From Tragulus kanchil (lineage: Eukaryota; Chordata; Mammalia; Artiodactyla; Tragulidae): 64,000 bases of DNA. A program made the position numbers and the translations under genes. Positions within the stretch are counted from its first letter, which is position 1; each line of letters begins with the position of its first letter. The notes beneath the pieces are model-generated. The model was not told the origin of the DNA, ran no database searches, and worked only from the letters and a program-made list of their open reading frames with translations. This document shows, piece by piece, positions 49,076-61,138 of this stretch. The DNA is taken from contig JAIOJX010000001.1 in assembly GCA_022376925.1 (NCBI GenBank), positions 2,389,501-2,453,500 of the forward strand, given 5' to 3'.

Positions 49076-50103
49076 AGGGCTGGAAGCTGGTGGCGCAAGT
49101 GAACTCCAGTGCTGTAAGGAACAATATTGCACCGGAACCTGGAGTGTTAGGTCCATGAATCAAGGTAAATTGCACATGGTCAAACAGGAGAGGGCAAGAG
49201 TGAGTGACCATTGATGTTTTAGGACTCAGTGAACTAAAATGGACAGGAATGGGGGAATTTAATTCAGATGACCATTATATCTACTTCCATGGGCACGAAT
49301 CCCTTAGAAGAAATGGAGTAGCCGTCATAGTCAACAGAAGAGTCTGAATCGTACTCGGGTGCGATCTCAAAAACGAAAGAATGATCTCGGTTCGTTTCCA
49401 AGGCCAAGCATTCAATATCACAGTAATCCAAGTCTATGCCCCGACCACTAATGCTGAAGAAGCTGAAGTTGAGCTGTTCTATGAAGACCTACAAGATCTT
49501 CTAGAACTAACACCAAAAAAGATGTCCTTTTCATCATCGAGGATTGGAAGGCAAAAGTAGGAAGAGATATCTGGAGTAAGAGGCAAGTTTGGCTTTCGAG
49601 GACAAAATGAAGCAGGGCACAAGCTAACAAGAATTTTGTGACGAGGACACACTGGTCATAGCAAACCCCCTCTTCCAACAGCACAAGAGATGACTCTACA
49701 CATGGACATCACCAGACAGTCAATACCAAAGTCAGATTGATTATATTTTTTGCAGCTGAAGAGTCCCTTGGGCGGCATGGAGATCAAATCAATTAATCCT
49801 AAAGGAAATAGACCCTGAATATTCATTGGAAGGACTGATGCTGAAGCTGAAGCTCCAATACTTTGGCCACCTGATGGGAAGAGACGACTCATTGGAAAAG
49901 AGCCTGATGTTGGGGAAAATAGAAAGCAGATGGAGAGGGGACGACAGAGGACGAGATGGTGGGATGGCATCACTGAGTCAGTGGACATGAGTTTGAGCCG
50001 GCTCTGGGAGAGGGGGAAGGACAGGGACGCCTGGTGTGCTGCAGGCCATGAGGTTGCAAAGAGTTGGATGCGACGGAGCAACTCAACGGACTGAACTGCA
50101 ACT
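49076..50103 (+). mobile_element. BovB (RTE-type) LINE, internally deleted
   Basis: First part is the endonuclease region: pieces translate to LSELKWTGMGEFNSDDHYI, RRNGVAVIVNR, QVYAPTTNAEEAEVE and YEDLQDLLELTPKK, with frameshifts between. At about 49745-49765 it jumps to the 3' tail (TTCATTGGAAGGACTGATGC, AAGAGTTGGATGCGACGGAG, CTCAACGGACTGAACTG). The reverse-transcriptase region is missing. Diagnostic of ruminants among mammals with these SINEs. Confidence 0.92.
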
Positions 50104-50509
50104 TTTCCTTGGATGGTTGTTAGAATTCACTACTGAAACCATCTTTGCCTGCAAGTTTTGTTTGATGGAGGGGTGAGTGTATCAGTGAGACTGAATCAGT
50201 AGGAGACGGGTAAAGAGCTCTAGTGTCAGGACTGGGGCTGGCTGGGCAGCCCAGAATCTGTAGGGCAGGACGTGAGGAAGGCCAGGCTAGGACTTCTGGC
50301 AGGAGCCAAAGCTCTGCTCTTAAAACTTTCCAATGAATTCAATCAGGCCCGCCCAGATTATCCAGGATAATCTCCCTTAAAGTCCATTGATTATGGGCTT
50401 TAATCACCTCTATAAAACACCTTCACAGAAACACCTAGAAGAGTAACAGGGGACTGACTGTAGCCTAGTCAAGTTGTCATGTGATTGCCCATCACTGGGT
50501 GGGGAAATT

Positions 50510-50960
50510 TTTAATTGCTGATTCCATTTTTAAACAGTTATAAAGCTATTAGGATTTTTCTAAATCACATTTTTTCTATGAGTTGTATTTTAGTCAAACT
50601 TTCTGGTTTTGCTAGTAATTTCTTATTATCACTTAATTTAAAGCTCATAGTATTTAAATTACAACCTCTTTTCCATCCCTGAGACTCCTGTGTTCTTTCT
50701 TGATTAATCTCACCAAAGTTTTGGTCATTTTATTAATCTTTTCAAAGAATAAAAGTTTGGTTTTGTTGACCCTCTGTAGTTTTTTACCTTTTTCACTAAT
50801 TCTGCCTGTATCTTCATTCATTCATTCTTTGGGGGTTACTTCCGTCTTCTTTTTTCCTCATTCTTGAGAGGGATACTTAGATCCTTGTGAGCCTTTTCAT
50901 TTTGAGCCACACACATTTGTGTCTAGAATTCTCTCTAAGCATGAGCTTGACTGGAAGAGC
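50510..50960 (-). mobile_element. L1 ORF2 fragment, antisense
   Basis: TTGATTAATCTCACCAAAGT, TTTTCAAAGAATAAAAGTTT and GGTTTTGTTGACCCTCTGTA are reverse-strand L1 ORF2 sequence. A further bit at 50120-50165 suggests the same element is interrupted at 50180-50460 by sequence I cannot name. No intact frame. Confidence 0.7.
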
Positions 50961-53900
50961 TGAGCAGCGATGGTCTTCCTTTCTTTGTTATTGGTCAGCT
51001 GCAGCTTTTTTTTTTTTTTTACCACCACTGATGGTGTCCCAGGGCACCTGCTGGGGCACACACGTGAGGGCCGCTGGCAGCCTTTGTCTAGGGTTCAGTG
51101 GGGACTGGCAAGAGCAGGTCTACCTGGTGCACAGAGCCACTGGTCTGGGGGCGATTGAAGGGGAGCCTACGTGGAATCAGGGAGACCTGGGCCGCGGCCG
51201 CTGCGCTCCTCCAGGTCGGCTCCCCCAGGTCGGCCACTCCGAGCCCACCCCTGCCTGCCTGTACCACAGCATGCCCACCCTCTAGTCCTCAAGGCCCCTG
51301 GTGCTGCACCCTGCAGGCCTTGGTCTGAATTTCTCCCTGACTCTGGCTCCAGGTCAGCTCCTGACTCCGGCCTCGCCTGCAGCTACTTGCCCAGCTCCAG
51401 CACTGCTGAGATCATGAATACAAAGGGCTAGGGGATTCGTCCCTTTGGCTCTACAAGGCAGGCAGCGCACAGGCCCTGAGAGCCGTCTTGTGGAACACTT
51501 GCAGGTAAATGTGAGTGTAGACTGTTGTTTAGAACCACCAGTCAGACCATTTCTGTGATTTGGGACAGTACAGGGCTGTGTGGTTCTCTGTCACGCATGT
51601 GCGCGCACACACACGTGTGCGTGCACACTTAATCACAGAGGCCATTAGGATCACGCGTGCTCGAGTGGCCAAGGGTGGCCATTTTCTGAAGCCGGTGGAG
51701 CTGCGGGGGAGCGGGCCCTCCCAGACGTCTGTTCTGGGCATGGCTGTGAAAGGTGCAACATGTTCCCACAGGACGCAGCTCACAGCCCGGCGGTCACCAG
51801 ACTTTGCTTGTGGCTAGATCTGGGCACACTATGGAGATGATGTCACTAGAGGTTCACGTTATTTCATCCAATTAACCAAGAGTTAATTAGTATGTCCGGA
51901 GTGCTTTGAAGCTGAAGAGCGCTGTTTACTCGTGACTGGGATGGAAGCAGTGAGCTGCGAGGCAGCGCCGGGAGCCCTGGCACTGGATGAGGCCGACGGG
52001 CCAGCTTCTGCCCCGACTGGCTGCGAGGCTCCGGGTGTTTGTATGAGTCTCTCACAGGGTCATCTCAGCCTTGGGAAGCCCTAGGCTTGGAGCCCTGACG
52101 CCGTGTCCACAGTGCCACCTGTGGTGGGGGCGGGGGGAGCTTAAAACAACAGACATTTACTTTCTCAAAGAAGGCCAGAAATCTGAAATCAAGGTATGTG
52201 CAGTGCAATGGCCTTCACAGACGTCTAGCAATGAATCCTGCCCCCGTCTTCCAGCTTCTGGTGGCCCCAGGCTTTCCTTGGCTTGTGTCCTCCTCCCTCC
52301 CACCTCAGACTCCATATCCCCGTGGCTGTCTGTGTCTCTCCCCTCCCCTCACGAGGGCATCTTGCTGCATTCGGGTCCTCTGAGGGTCCTCACTCAACCT
52401 TCTCATGGCTGCTGAGACCCAATTGCTCCGTCCCTCAGCACAGGCTTCTAGAAGCTGGGAGGGAATTATCATTGTAATAAGTATTCTTTCATGAATAGGA
52501 TTTTCTTCTCAGACCCATCTCAGTCACCCCTGAGTGCTGGCCCCTTAATCTGACCCACGAGGAGGCTGACCTAGGGGCCCTCACTCAGTTCCAGACCTTG
52601 GAGGAGGAAGCTCAGCCAGCCGGTGCTGGAGTCTGGCACCAGAGCGCTGGAGTGTTGCCAGAGCCTGGCTCTTCCCAGGCAGTCCTGCGCCAACTAGGAC
52701 TCACGGAATGTGGGTCCTGGGGAAGGCCCTCAGCCCTGGGTCTTGCCTGTTTTCTTACGACTGTGCTGCCGGGCTTTCGTGCCAGAGGCCTCCTCTGGCC
52801 GGCCCCCAGGCAGCTTCTGCTTCCCTTCCCTTCTGTTTGGCTCAGCTCTGTGGAGTGCTCACACCGAGGTGGGGAGAGGTGGGCTCCACAGTGCTGACAG
52901 CACAGGGGCTACAGGGCACTTGCGCAGGCCCTGTCTTGTCTAGGGGAGCACAGGAAGAAAGGCCAGGAATCTTGGGTGGAGCCAGTGGTGGAGGAAGCAG
53001 GCGCAGTGGGAGCTTCGACGGGCCAGGCTGCCAGCCCAGAAAAGACTTAGGGGAGTCTGCCAGCGAAGGGGACAGGAGGCACTCCAGGGAGAAGCCCTTC
53101 CATGGCGTCATGGGTCTCCCAGTTCAGAGAGAGTCCCTCTAATGGTCCTGAGCAGACTGCCCAGGGACCTCCCCTGGCCACAGTTGGCAAAGGCTAGCTC
53201 GGCCCCTCCACCCTGAACACAGTCTCTCCACATTCAGCAGTCTGAACCAAAACTGGCTTTGGAAAAGGGAGTCATCAGTCGTGTGAATAGGACAGGGACC
53301 GCTAGAGCCCTTGAGCTGCAGCGGCACAGGGGGCCCTCTCCTGAACAGGCCGCAGGGCCACGGGGCCTCGGGACTTGTCCCTGCCTCTCTTCCAGGGCCC
53401 AGTCTGTGTAGGCTTGGTCTCGGCACCACAGGGGCTCATACTGGGAGCTCCTTTAGTTCACTGTGGCTAGATGACCTTTGGTTGGTGGCCTTAGCTCAAC
53501 CTCTGAGCTTCTCTCTCCTGAATGCTGATCTCAGCCCCAAGCAGGGCTCAATAAGCATGTCCAAATCCCAGTCCCTCCCCTGCGGGGACCCGAGGCCCAG
53601 GCCCGGGATCGGAGGCCTAGTCATGGGCCTCGAGGCAGGGCTGGCACAAACACTTGCTCACCTGGGCCACTGGCTCCTCAAGCCTTTCTGAACCCACCCT
53701 ACAGATCCACCCACATTTCTCAGCACCTTCTAAGCCAGAGCCATCATATTAGTGACCTCTGTACAGGTTTTACAATCATCACGGGGCCAAGCTGGCCCCG
53801 TGAAAGATCTGAATAGTATTGGCAGACAGGGCTCCAGGGATCCAGCAGTTCGCTCAAAGCCATTGGCCCATCAGAGGCAGGTCAGAGCGTTAGGTAGGCA

Positions 53901-54284
53901 GCCCTTTGGCACTTTACCGAGGGCCTCGCCTCTCCAAGCTCTGCGGGAGCTGCTCCGCCCTGGGTTCGTGGCTGCTGAGCCTGCCAGGACTTGTCTGCCC
54001 TTTGGCCCCCTCTTGCAGCGGGAGGCCTGCCATGGCTGGCCCGCGGCTTTCTCTGCCTCAGTGGCCTGCTCAGCACCCTCTGTGTACATCTCCCCACAGG
54101 GCCATGAACTTCCCTGGCCACTGCTTAAGCGACTTGTCTCACTGTCTTGCACTTGAGTTCAAATCGAGCCTCATGATTGACTGGTTTTGCCAAAGCTTAG
54201 GGGACCAGGACACTTCTGCCCCAGTGACCAACCCAGAAGATTCCCTTTTGGGATCCCGTGTACCTCATTAGCCACTGTGGTAGT
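50961..54284. other. Unique DNA, no gene recognised
   Basis: Holds a poly(T) run at about 51007-51020 and an alternating purine/pyrimidine tract at 51592-51628. Open frames up to about 144 codons lack splice or homology support. Confidence 0.5.
51592..51628. repeat. Alternating purine-pyrimidine (Z-DNA-prone) tract
   Basis: About 37 bp of GC/AC/GT dinucleotides with a near-palindromic core (GTGCGCGCAC followed by ACACACGTGTGCGTGCAC). Confidence 0.8.
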
Positions 54285-54835
54285 TGATTAATGGCTCCCG
54301 AAGATGTCTACATGCTGGGAGGAGACGTGGCCATGGAAGCAGGCACTAGAGGGAGGCACTTGGAAGATGGGGGAGGTGGCTACGAGCCGAGGCTCGCAGG
54401 CAGCTGCTGGAGGTGAACCAGGCGAGAGAATGGATCCCCCAGAGCCTCCAAAAGTAACCACCCTGTTGGCACTTCGACTTTAAATGTAACTGATTTTTTT
54501 TTTTTTTGCCTCTAAGTCATCATTTATTTTCATCCATCTCTATTGTTTGGCCTGTGTGGGCCTCCCATCGCAGAGGCCTCTCTTGGTGCAGAGCACCGGC
54601 TCAGGGCGCACGCGCTCCAGAGCGCTGGCTTGTAATTGGACACACGGGCTCAGCCGCAAACCCTAATGTGGGATCTTCCTGGGCCAGGGATCGAACCTGG
54701 ACCACCAGGGAAACCCAAGTGTAACTGGTTTTGATCTGACTTCTAGAACCATAAGAGAGTAAGTTTGCATTGTTTTAATCCACTACGTTTGTGGTGAGTT
54801 GTTACAGCAGCCACAGGAAACTCATCCATCTATTA
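54285..54835 (+). mobile_element. Old LTR-like repeat split by a SINE
   Basis: Left part has TAATGGCTCCCGAAGATGTC and CCAGAGCCTCC; right part has CTTCTAGAACCATAAGAGAG, ACGTTTGTGGTGAGTTGTTA and CAGCAGCCACAGGAAACTC. The two halves are continuous once the SINE at 54494-54717 is taken out. Family name not certain; no viral genes. Confidence 0.6.
54494..54717 (-). mobile_element. CHR-type SINE with target-site duplication
   Basis: Reverse orientation: poly(T) at the left, then body ending GGGATCTTCCTGGGCCAGGG, ATCGAACCTGGACC, ACCAGGGAAACCC. Flanked by AAATGTAACTG on the left and AAGTGTAACTG on the right, a target-site duplication with one mismatch. Confidence 0.85.
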
Positions 54836-54999
54836 TTCCCATCGAGCGCGGGGCGAAGGGGCTCATACCACTGAGGACTATCCTGGGCGAGTGGAAAGCC
54901 ATCAAGGAAAAGAATGTCGGGCAAGAGGGCAGCCAGCCTGGGGTTCAGACACAACTCTAACCCCATCAGCTGTGTGTCTTGAGAAAGCCACTCTCACCT

Positions 55000-55200
55000 C
55001 TACTTTTTCTGTAAAAAGGAAAATAGTAATGATTTTAGGCTTGTGTGTCACATGATCTATGTCATAACTGGTCAAATGTAGCTACAGACAATACGTAAAT
55101 GAACACGGCTGTGTGGCAATAAAACTCTTTTGACTAAAGCAGACAGTGAGAGGACTTGACTGTGACTTCCCAGCTGCAGACCTCTGCTCTTGAGGCAAGG
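55000..55200 (+). mobile_element. hAT-type DNA transposon remnant
   Basis: GATTTTAGGCTT, then AGACAATACGTAAATGAACA and GGCTGTGTGGCAATAAAACT follow a well-known mammalian non-autonomous hAT element. Family name uncertain. The AATAAA here is part of the repeat. Confidence 0.55.
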
Positions 55201-57514
55201 AGCCCTTGAGCTGTTACTTTGTGGGACTTGGAGGCAGTGCTTGTGAAAAGAGATGGAGGCTGGTGATGGAAGGTTCTCATGGCTCAATTCCTAAACATTT
55301 ATTTGTGCTCATTGAGCCCTTCACTTTGGAGATCGTCAGATGAGAGCCTGTGTCCCTCGGTCTATGAAGCTGCCTCAATCCACGCAGTAACGTTGGGTGC
55401 ACTGGCCTGCGGGCTTGGGAGATGTGCTCAGTCAGAGCACCGTCTGATGCAGTGTCTCTCTGAGGCTCCCCCAGCTGGTCAGTGTGGGTGTTACCATCTT
55501 TCTCCTCTCAATGAAGTCTAGAGACAGTTACTGACCACCTTCTCAGAAGTAAGCACCACACATGACTTCAGAGACAGAGAAAAGCATCAAAAGCCCCTGG
55601 CCCCCGTGCAGTGGAGTGGCTCATCGGAGACGTGGGCCGCTAAGGTCACGGTTGCTCTATGAGACAAAGTGCTTAGATGGCGTGTGGGGCAGGCTCTGCA
55701 GGAAGCCAGAAGAGAGAGACCTTCATGAGGGAGAAAATGATGAGGTTTGAAAGCAGAGGTTGCGGAGGAGCTTAAAGCCTAACTGGCTGGGGTTGGTGGA
55801 GGGAGGGAAGGTGAGGGAGGCCACACGGAGAGGCATTTCAGTTCAGTAGAAGAGAACTTCTACTCCAAGGCTGTCTCACCCAGTGACTAAAGAGGAAGCC
55901 GAGAGCTCCTGTCAGCAGGTTGAATGCGCACTAGAGCTTGGAGGAGCTTGGAGGAGCTTGGAGGGGTGTGCCTTTCCTTGGTCTGGAGTCAGGGACTCCA
56001 CAGGCGGGGGAGCTGCCCCAGGCAACCCCTGTCTCAGGAATGCACTCTGGCTTCTGCCCCTTCGGCTTGTCTGCCCGCTTTGGACCTCCATCCAAAGCAG
56101 GCCTCTCCACAGCTCCTGGCCACCATCCCACTGGCTCGAATTCTGTGTGGGGTCACAGTCATGTTTGAAAAGCCGATGACAGCTATGCGCCTCTCCCGCC
56201 AGAAGACACACGCAGGCCATGTCCAATTTATGGGGCTCACAGGCCTCTCAAATCCACATGACAGTGCCAGGCCTGGAACCTTTGCTCCCATCAGGCCCGC
56301 TGGCTGCTCTGCTCCCCATTCCTCGGGTTGTCTCCTTTGCTCGCAGCTGTTACTCCAGGATGCCAGGCCGGGTAGGCGGTGACCCAGGCTTCTTGAGCTC
56401 TGCTCTTTGCTATGGGGACACTGGTTGGCTCTGCCTGCAAGCAGCTCCTGGCCCATGTGGGGAGACCAGAGGAAGGAGATGACTTCGAGTTGGGAGAATC
56501 AGGAGCGCGTGCACGGCATGGGCAGAGACATTGTGGCCCAGCCGCAGAATGGATTCAGAAAATTGGGCCCCACTGAAATGTTTTCAGCAGCAGAGAGGCA
56601 GATCTGCTGCCTCTCGTAGGTCTGCTTTAGGGAGCACACCTGTATGGGTGTAGAGTTGGGATCAGACGGGGCAGACAGATCAGCTCTGCTGTCCCAGTAC
56701 ACCTGACCCAGGTGTGGACGGGCCAGGTATGGATCTAGGTCAGCCTGGCTGGGGAGGGGAGACAGCCTGAAACAAGAGAGCTCCCCAATGGACATGCCGA
56801 ACTGGGCCTGGATCTGTAGCTGTTCCCAGGCTGGGAAACAACAGCCTTGCCTCAGGCCTGAATCTGCAGAGGTGCTTCGGGGGAGAATCGGCCGGGTGGG
56901 TTACCCAGGGGCTCATTTGAGGGACATGCGCTGCAAGGCTGCAGTGGCCGGAAAGGAAGGGGACGTGAGGCAGAGGGTGGCGGGTGGCCTGGGCACTCAG
57001 GCCTGTGAGTTGGGCCAGCTCAGCCTTACAGTGGTCAAGGCGAGCTTCTAGCTGGTCTCACGGAGCCGCTGGGGGACCACTTCAGTTGTTCAGAACCAAA
57101 GCAGGGGCTTGTGAGAGTGCCCGTTCTTCGGTGGGACCCCAGTTTCTAAGCCCCAGGGGTGTGCTGTGGCTCCCCGGTGGTCCCTTCCTCCCCACTGGTG
57201 GGGCCTAGAGCAGTCTGGTCCTCAGTGCTCCTCAGCGAGGTTCGCCGCCTTCAGTCCTCCCGGCCAGAGACCCTCCCGGGCTCCGAAAGTAGGGTCTTCC
57301 CTTCCGTGCCCTGGCCTCCTCCTCCCTCACCCACCAGAGGAATCCAACGGCAGGCTGACTCCTTTCCAGGGCCTTCCACCAAGACTCCGTTTCTAATCCT
57401 ATGGATGGCTGCGTCACTGTCTCACGGGCTACTTCCTGTCTGGGCTCCCAAGCTCCTTTTAGTGTGGCTGGAATGTGGGTGGATTTTTGTCCCCATTGCT
57501 TCAACTGTCAGTGG
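55201..57514. other. Unique DNA, no gene recognised
   Basis: Contains a small tandem repeat at 55935-55964 (unit AGCTTGGAGG, three copies). No exon or named element recognised. Confidence 0.5.
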
Positions 57515-57850
57515 TTTCCCGGCCTACAGGATAAAGTTCCCCCAACCTCTTTAGCCTGACCTTCTGCTCCTCGCCTCCCACACCAATCCACAGGACACTT
57601 CTGTCCTTCAGAGGCCCAACGCACTGCTAAAGGAACTAAGACAAACGAATTACCTGCGACCCTTTACCTTGAAACACCACCCAGGGGGCTGGACCTACTC
57701 ACTCTACCCAGCCTTCAAGGTCTTGACTGGAAGTCATGTATCCCTTCTCTGAACTTACACCATCTCATGTCATTTCCTGCCTCGTATGACAGGGGCTTCC
57801 GAATGTATCTTCACTCCTCTCAGTGCCCTGTCTTATTTCTGTGTCCCCTC
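57515..57850 (+). mobile_element. L2-like LINE remnant
   Basis: CCGGCCTACAGGATAAAGTT then CCTCTTTAGCCTGACCTTCT and a later TCTCTGAACTTACACCATC fit the L2 3' region. Diverged. Confidence 0.55.
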
Positions 57851-58821
57851 ACCCCAGCAGTTCAGTTTCGCCCAGGTTGGGGTGAAGTTCATATCACACA
57901 CAGTGCGCAGCGTGCACAAGGCCTTCACTTTATTTTGGTCTCCCTACCCTTGGACAAGGTAGAGAAAAAAACCCGGAAGTCTTTAAGATTACATTTCAAT
58001 GAGTCTAAGAAACCAGGTTCTATAAAAACAGAAAATAAAGGCCGCTGAATCACTGTATATGCTACAACTTTAGGGAACTGGCCTGAAGGGTTCTCAGCAT
58101 GAGCTGTGAGGACAGAGCCCTTTCTGTATCATCTCGACCTGTTTCTGCCCAAACTCCAAGCAGATAAAGGAGGGGCTCTTCACTCTGGAAGCCTTTCCCA
58201 TGGCTTCCTGTCCACCTGCCTGATGCCTCCACCTCGCCATTCAAAAAAAAAAAAAACAGCGCTCTGTGGATGATGAGAAAGGTGTCCACAAAACAATACT
58301 TTAGGAAAAATAACGCAGGCAGGCACACCAGCTGAACCCAAGAGAACTCGGGAGCATATTAGGAGGGACTGGGGCTTTACAGTTGTTGAAGCCTTTTAAG
58401 TTTCTGCTCTAAACTCTGCATCTATTTGAAATGTCTATTCGCAGCTCACCATGTGTCTAGAACTTCTGCTTTTCTCTAGGGTGCTTGGCATCTGTGGCTC
58501 CTTAAACAGTCTGCATGGAAATAAGTCTAGGCCCTACTCAGTCACAGATGACTGTCTCCTCCTACAGCTTCTCTGGTTGTGCACAGGGACACTGGAATAA
58601 TCAGTAACCCAGGAGGAAGGATGTGGCAGGGGCGGTGGAAAGAACACAGAACGCTCAGAACAGAAGCTGGTGCTCTACTGCAAGACACGCACATCCCACC
58701 CCACACAGGAGACGCATCCGCTCATCTCGCTGTCCTCTCAGTCACAAAACGGCGGGTGTGCTGCCATCCAACTGGCCAGGGGAGACCTAAGCTAAGAAGA
58801 AACTCACTGGAAGGAGGTTAG
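57851..58821. other. Downstream flank of NSDHL, nothing recognised
   Basis: A poly(A) run at about 58243-58256. No coding exon or clear element. Confidence 0.4.
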
Positions 58822-58827
58822 TTTATT
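58822..58827 (-). terminator. NSDHL: Poly(A) signal AATAAA of NSDHL
   Basis: Minus-strand AATAAA 57 nt downstream of the NSDHL stop codon, followed by a T-rich stretch (GAGTTTCTTCTT) at about 58795-58806. This would give a very short 3' UTR. I see no competing AATAAA nearer the stop; sites further downstream cannot be excluded. Confidence 0.6.
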
Positions 58828-58884
58828 GGTCCACAGGGGAAAGAGTTATGAGGCGGGTAACGCATCGAAGGGCCAGGACTGGCC

Positions 58885-59271
<387 letters not shown>

Positions 59272-59927
59272 TCACGCTCGGAGCTCAGCTGCAGCCTGCT
59301 GGTTCTGCCAAGACCAACATCTTGAGAAGCCAGGGGCCACACCACTCCTCACAGGGCAGCTCAAAAGTGAGGTGGATATTAAGCCCACACAGACTGCAGC
59401 ATTTCCTGTGATCTGCACATGGCAGCCCATGAGTGCCAGGCAGCTTTCGGGTATAGTGGGGAGGTGATCAAGGCGTTCGCTATGGGCCAGGATTTCAAGT
59501 GAGGCTTAGACTGCACTCGGGAAGGTATGCTTGTTACGTTAGTCACTGTTAATCGTGGTGAAGGGCCTTATCCTCAGATGCAACGACTGGGTCACGTGAC
59601 ATCTCGAATGTGCTGTTTGGTGTCAACTAAAAGCCATGCCCACCCTAGCCCTGCCACAGAGTTGGAAAATGGCTGAAGTCCAGGAGACAAAAACGAGACC
59701 TAAATGGGGCGGTGCCCGGGAGCGGGAGCAAAGGGTGCCCGTGCGTGCTCTTGCATCTCTGCGTAACCGCTGCCCTCCGCTGCCCAGCGGGCTTGCGCAC
59801 AGCCAGCGGGAGCCTAAGGTAGGTCTGTTGGTGGATCCAATCACAGGGAGCAGTGTGAAGGTAGGCGAACACACAGGGGCAGAAAGGGGTACGGCCGCTT
59901 CCGAGCAGACAGAAGCAGGTGCATTAC

Positions 59928-60030
59928 CTTCCCGCCCAAGGCGGTGTCTTGGGAGAGGTGCTCTGCAGCTAGGATGTGTCCGTGCACCACGTTCTCCACA
60001 AAGGTGAAGTCTACCAAGTTCTTCCCGTTC
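59928..60030 (-). CDS. NSDHL: NSDHL coding exon ([18 protein letters not shown]), duplicated copy
   Basis: Identical exon to 61036-61138 with the same splice sites. It joins in phase to the terminal exon, giving [12 protein letters not shown] as in the human protein. It falls inside the direct repeat with junction at about 60952, so one copy is probably an assembly duplicate. Confidence 0.92.
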
Positions 60031-60474
60031 CTGCAGGTGCACAAGGAATGGGTCCCCTGTGCTGGGAGTGCTCAGCTCCACACCCAGCCGAGGCCCTGCG
60101 CGTGGACCCAGGGCAGTGACCCACCTTGGGAATGCCAGCCTGGCACACCTGGGCATCCATAACGCGTGAAGATATACTGGAAGCCGTGGCTCGTGGGCCC
60201 TCAGGGCCAGTGGGATATTTAGGGGCCCACACAGGAATCTGAAAGCCCCAGGCCCTGCCTGCCCACCCTGGTGTGGCCCACACTGGCGGCATCTCCTCTG
60301 GACTCCAGCGTGGAGAGCAGCTCTCCGCTCCCTCAGCGGCACTCCAAGCTGAGGCCTTGCTCTGGCCTCAGAGTTCTCTACTGTCTCTTTCTAGTCCGGT
60401 AACAGGGAAGTTGAGCGAGAGGCAGGGAGGCAAGGCGACAGGCACAGGGATAAGGGGGATAGAAAGGCAGAACA

Positions 60475-60660
60475 GGGATTTCCCCGGTCCAGTGGCTAAG
60501 ACCCTGTGCTCCCAATGCTGGGGACCTGGGTTCAATCCCTGGTCAGGGAACTAGATCCCACATACCGTAACTAAGACCCAGTGCAACCAAATAAATATTT
60601 CAAAAATTAAAAATAAATAAATAAATAAATAAAGCCACTTATTTAAAAAAAAAAAAAAAG
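60475..60660 (+). mobile_element. CHR-type SINE with (AAAT)n and poly(A) tail (doubled at 61583-61768)
   Basis: GGATTTCCCCGGTCCAGTGG, GGTTCAATCCCTGGTCAGGG and CTAGATCCCACATACCG are the CHR SINE body, ending in AAAT repeats (60608-60637) and poly(A). A GGAA-rich microsatellite follows at 60698-60726. In an NSDHL intron; second copy due to D15. Confidence 0.9.
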
Positions 60661-61035
60661 AAAGGCAGAACAGAGAATGAAGGAAGAAGTATGGACGGAT
60701 GGAAGGAAGGAAGGAGGGAAGGAAAGGTGTAGTGGGGACACACTTGCAGAGGCCCCTCCTCCTGATAACACCTTCCCTTGCCTTTCCAGATGCCAGGAGA
60801 GGGGAGGGCTTGGCCCTTGACTTGGGACCAACGGCTTCCCCTCCGAGTCTGTTTCCTGACAGGGACACAGATAGTTTTCCAGCATACCTGAGAGGGTGTA
60901 TGGGGCAGACAGCCATGACTCCTGGCAGGTGTGACTGTGACCTCATCTGGACAGGGAGCAGTGTGAAGGTAGGCGAACACACAGGGGCAGAAAGGGGTAC
61001 GGCCGCTTCCGAGCAGACAGAAGCAGGTGCATTAC

Positions 61036-61138
61036 CTTCCCGCCCAAGGCGGTGTCTTGGGAGAGGTGCTCTGCAGCTAGGATGTGTCCGTGCACCACGT
61101 TCTCCACAAAGGTGAAGTCTACCAAGTTCTTCCCGTTC
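61036..61138 (-). CDS. NSDHL: NSDHL coding exon ([18 protein letters not shown]), upstream copy
   Basis: 103 nt. Acceptor CCTGCAG, donor GTAATG. It encodes [20 protein letters not shown] then [14 protein letters not shown]. Its first base completes the Gly codon left by the exon at 62529-62671. An identical copy lies 1108 bp downstream. Length 103 is not a multiple of three, so using both copies would shift the frame; only one can belong to a functional mRNA. Confidence 0.94.

Noticed and set aside
55118..55123. AATAAA as a gene poly(A) signal
   Set aside because: It is an internal part of a known hAT-type repeat and no upstream terminal exon was found.
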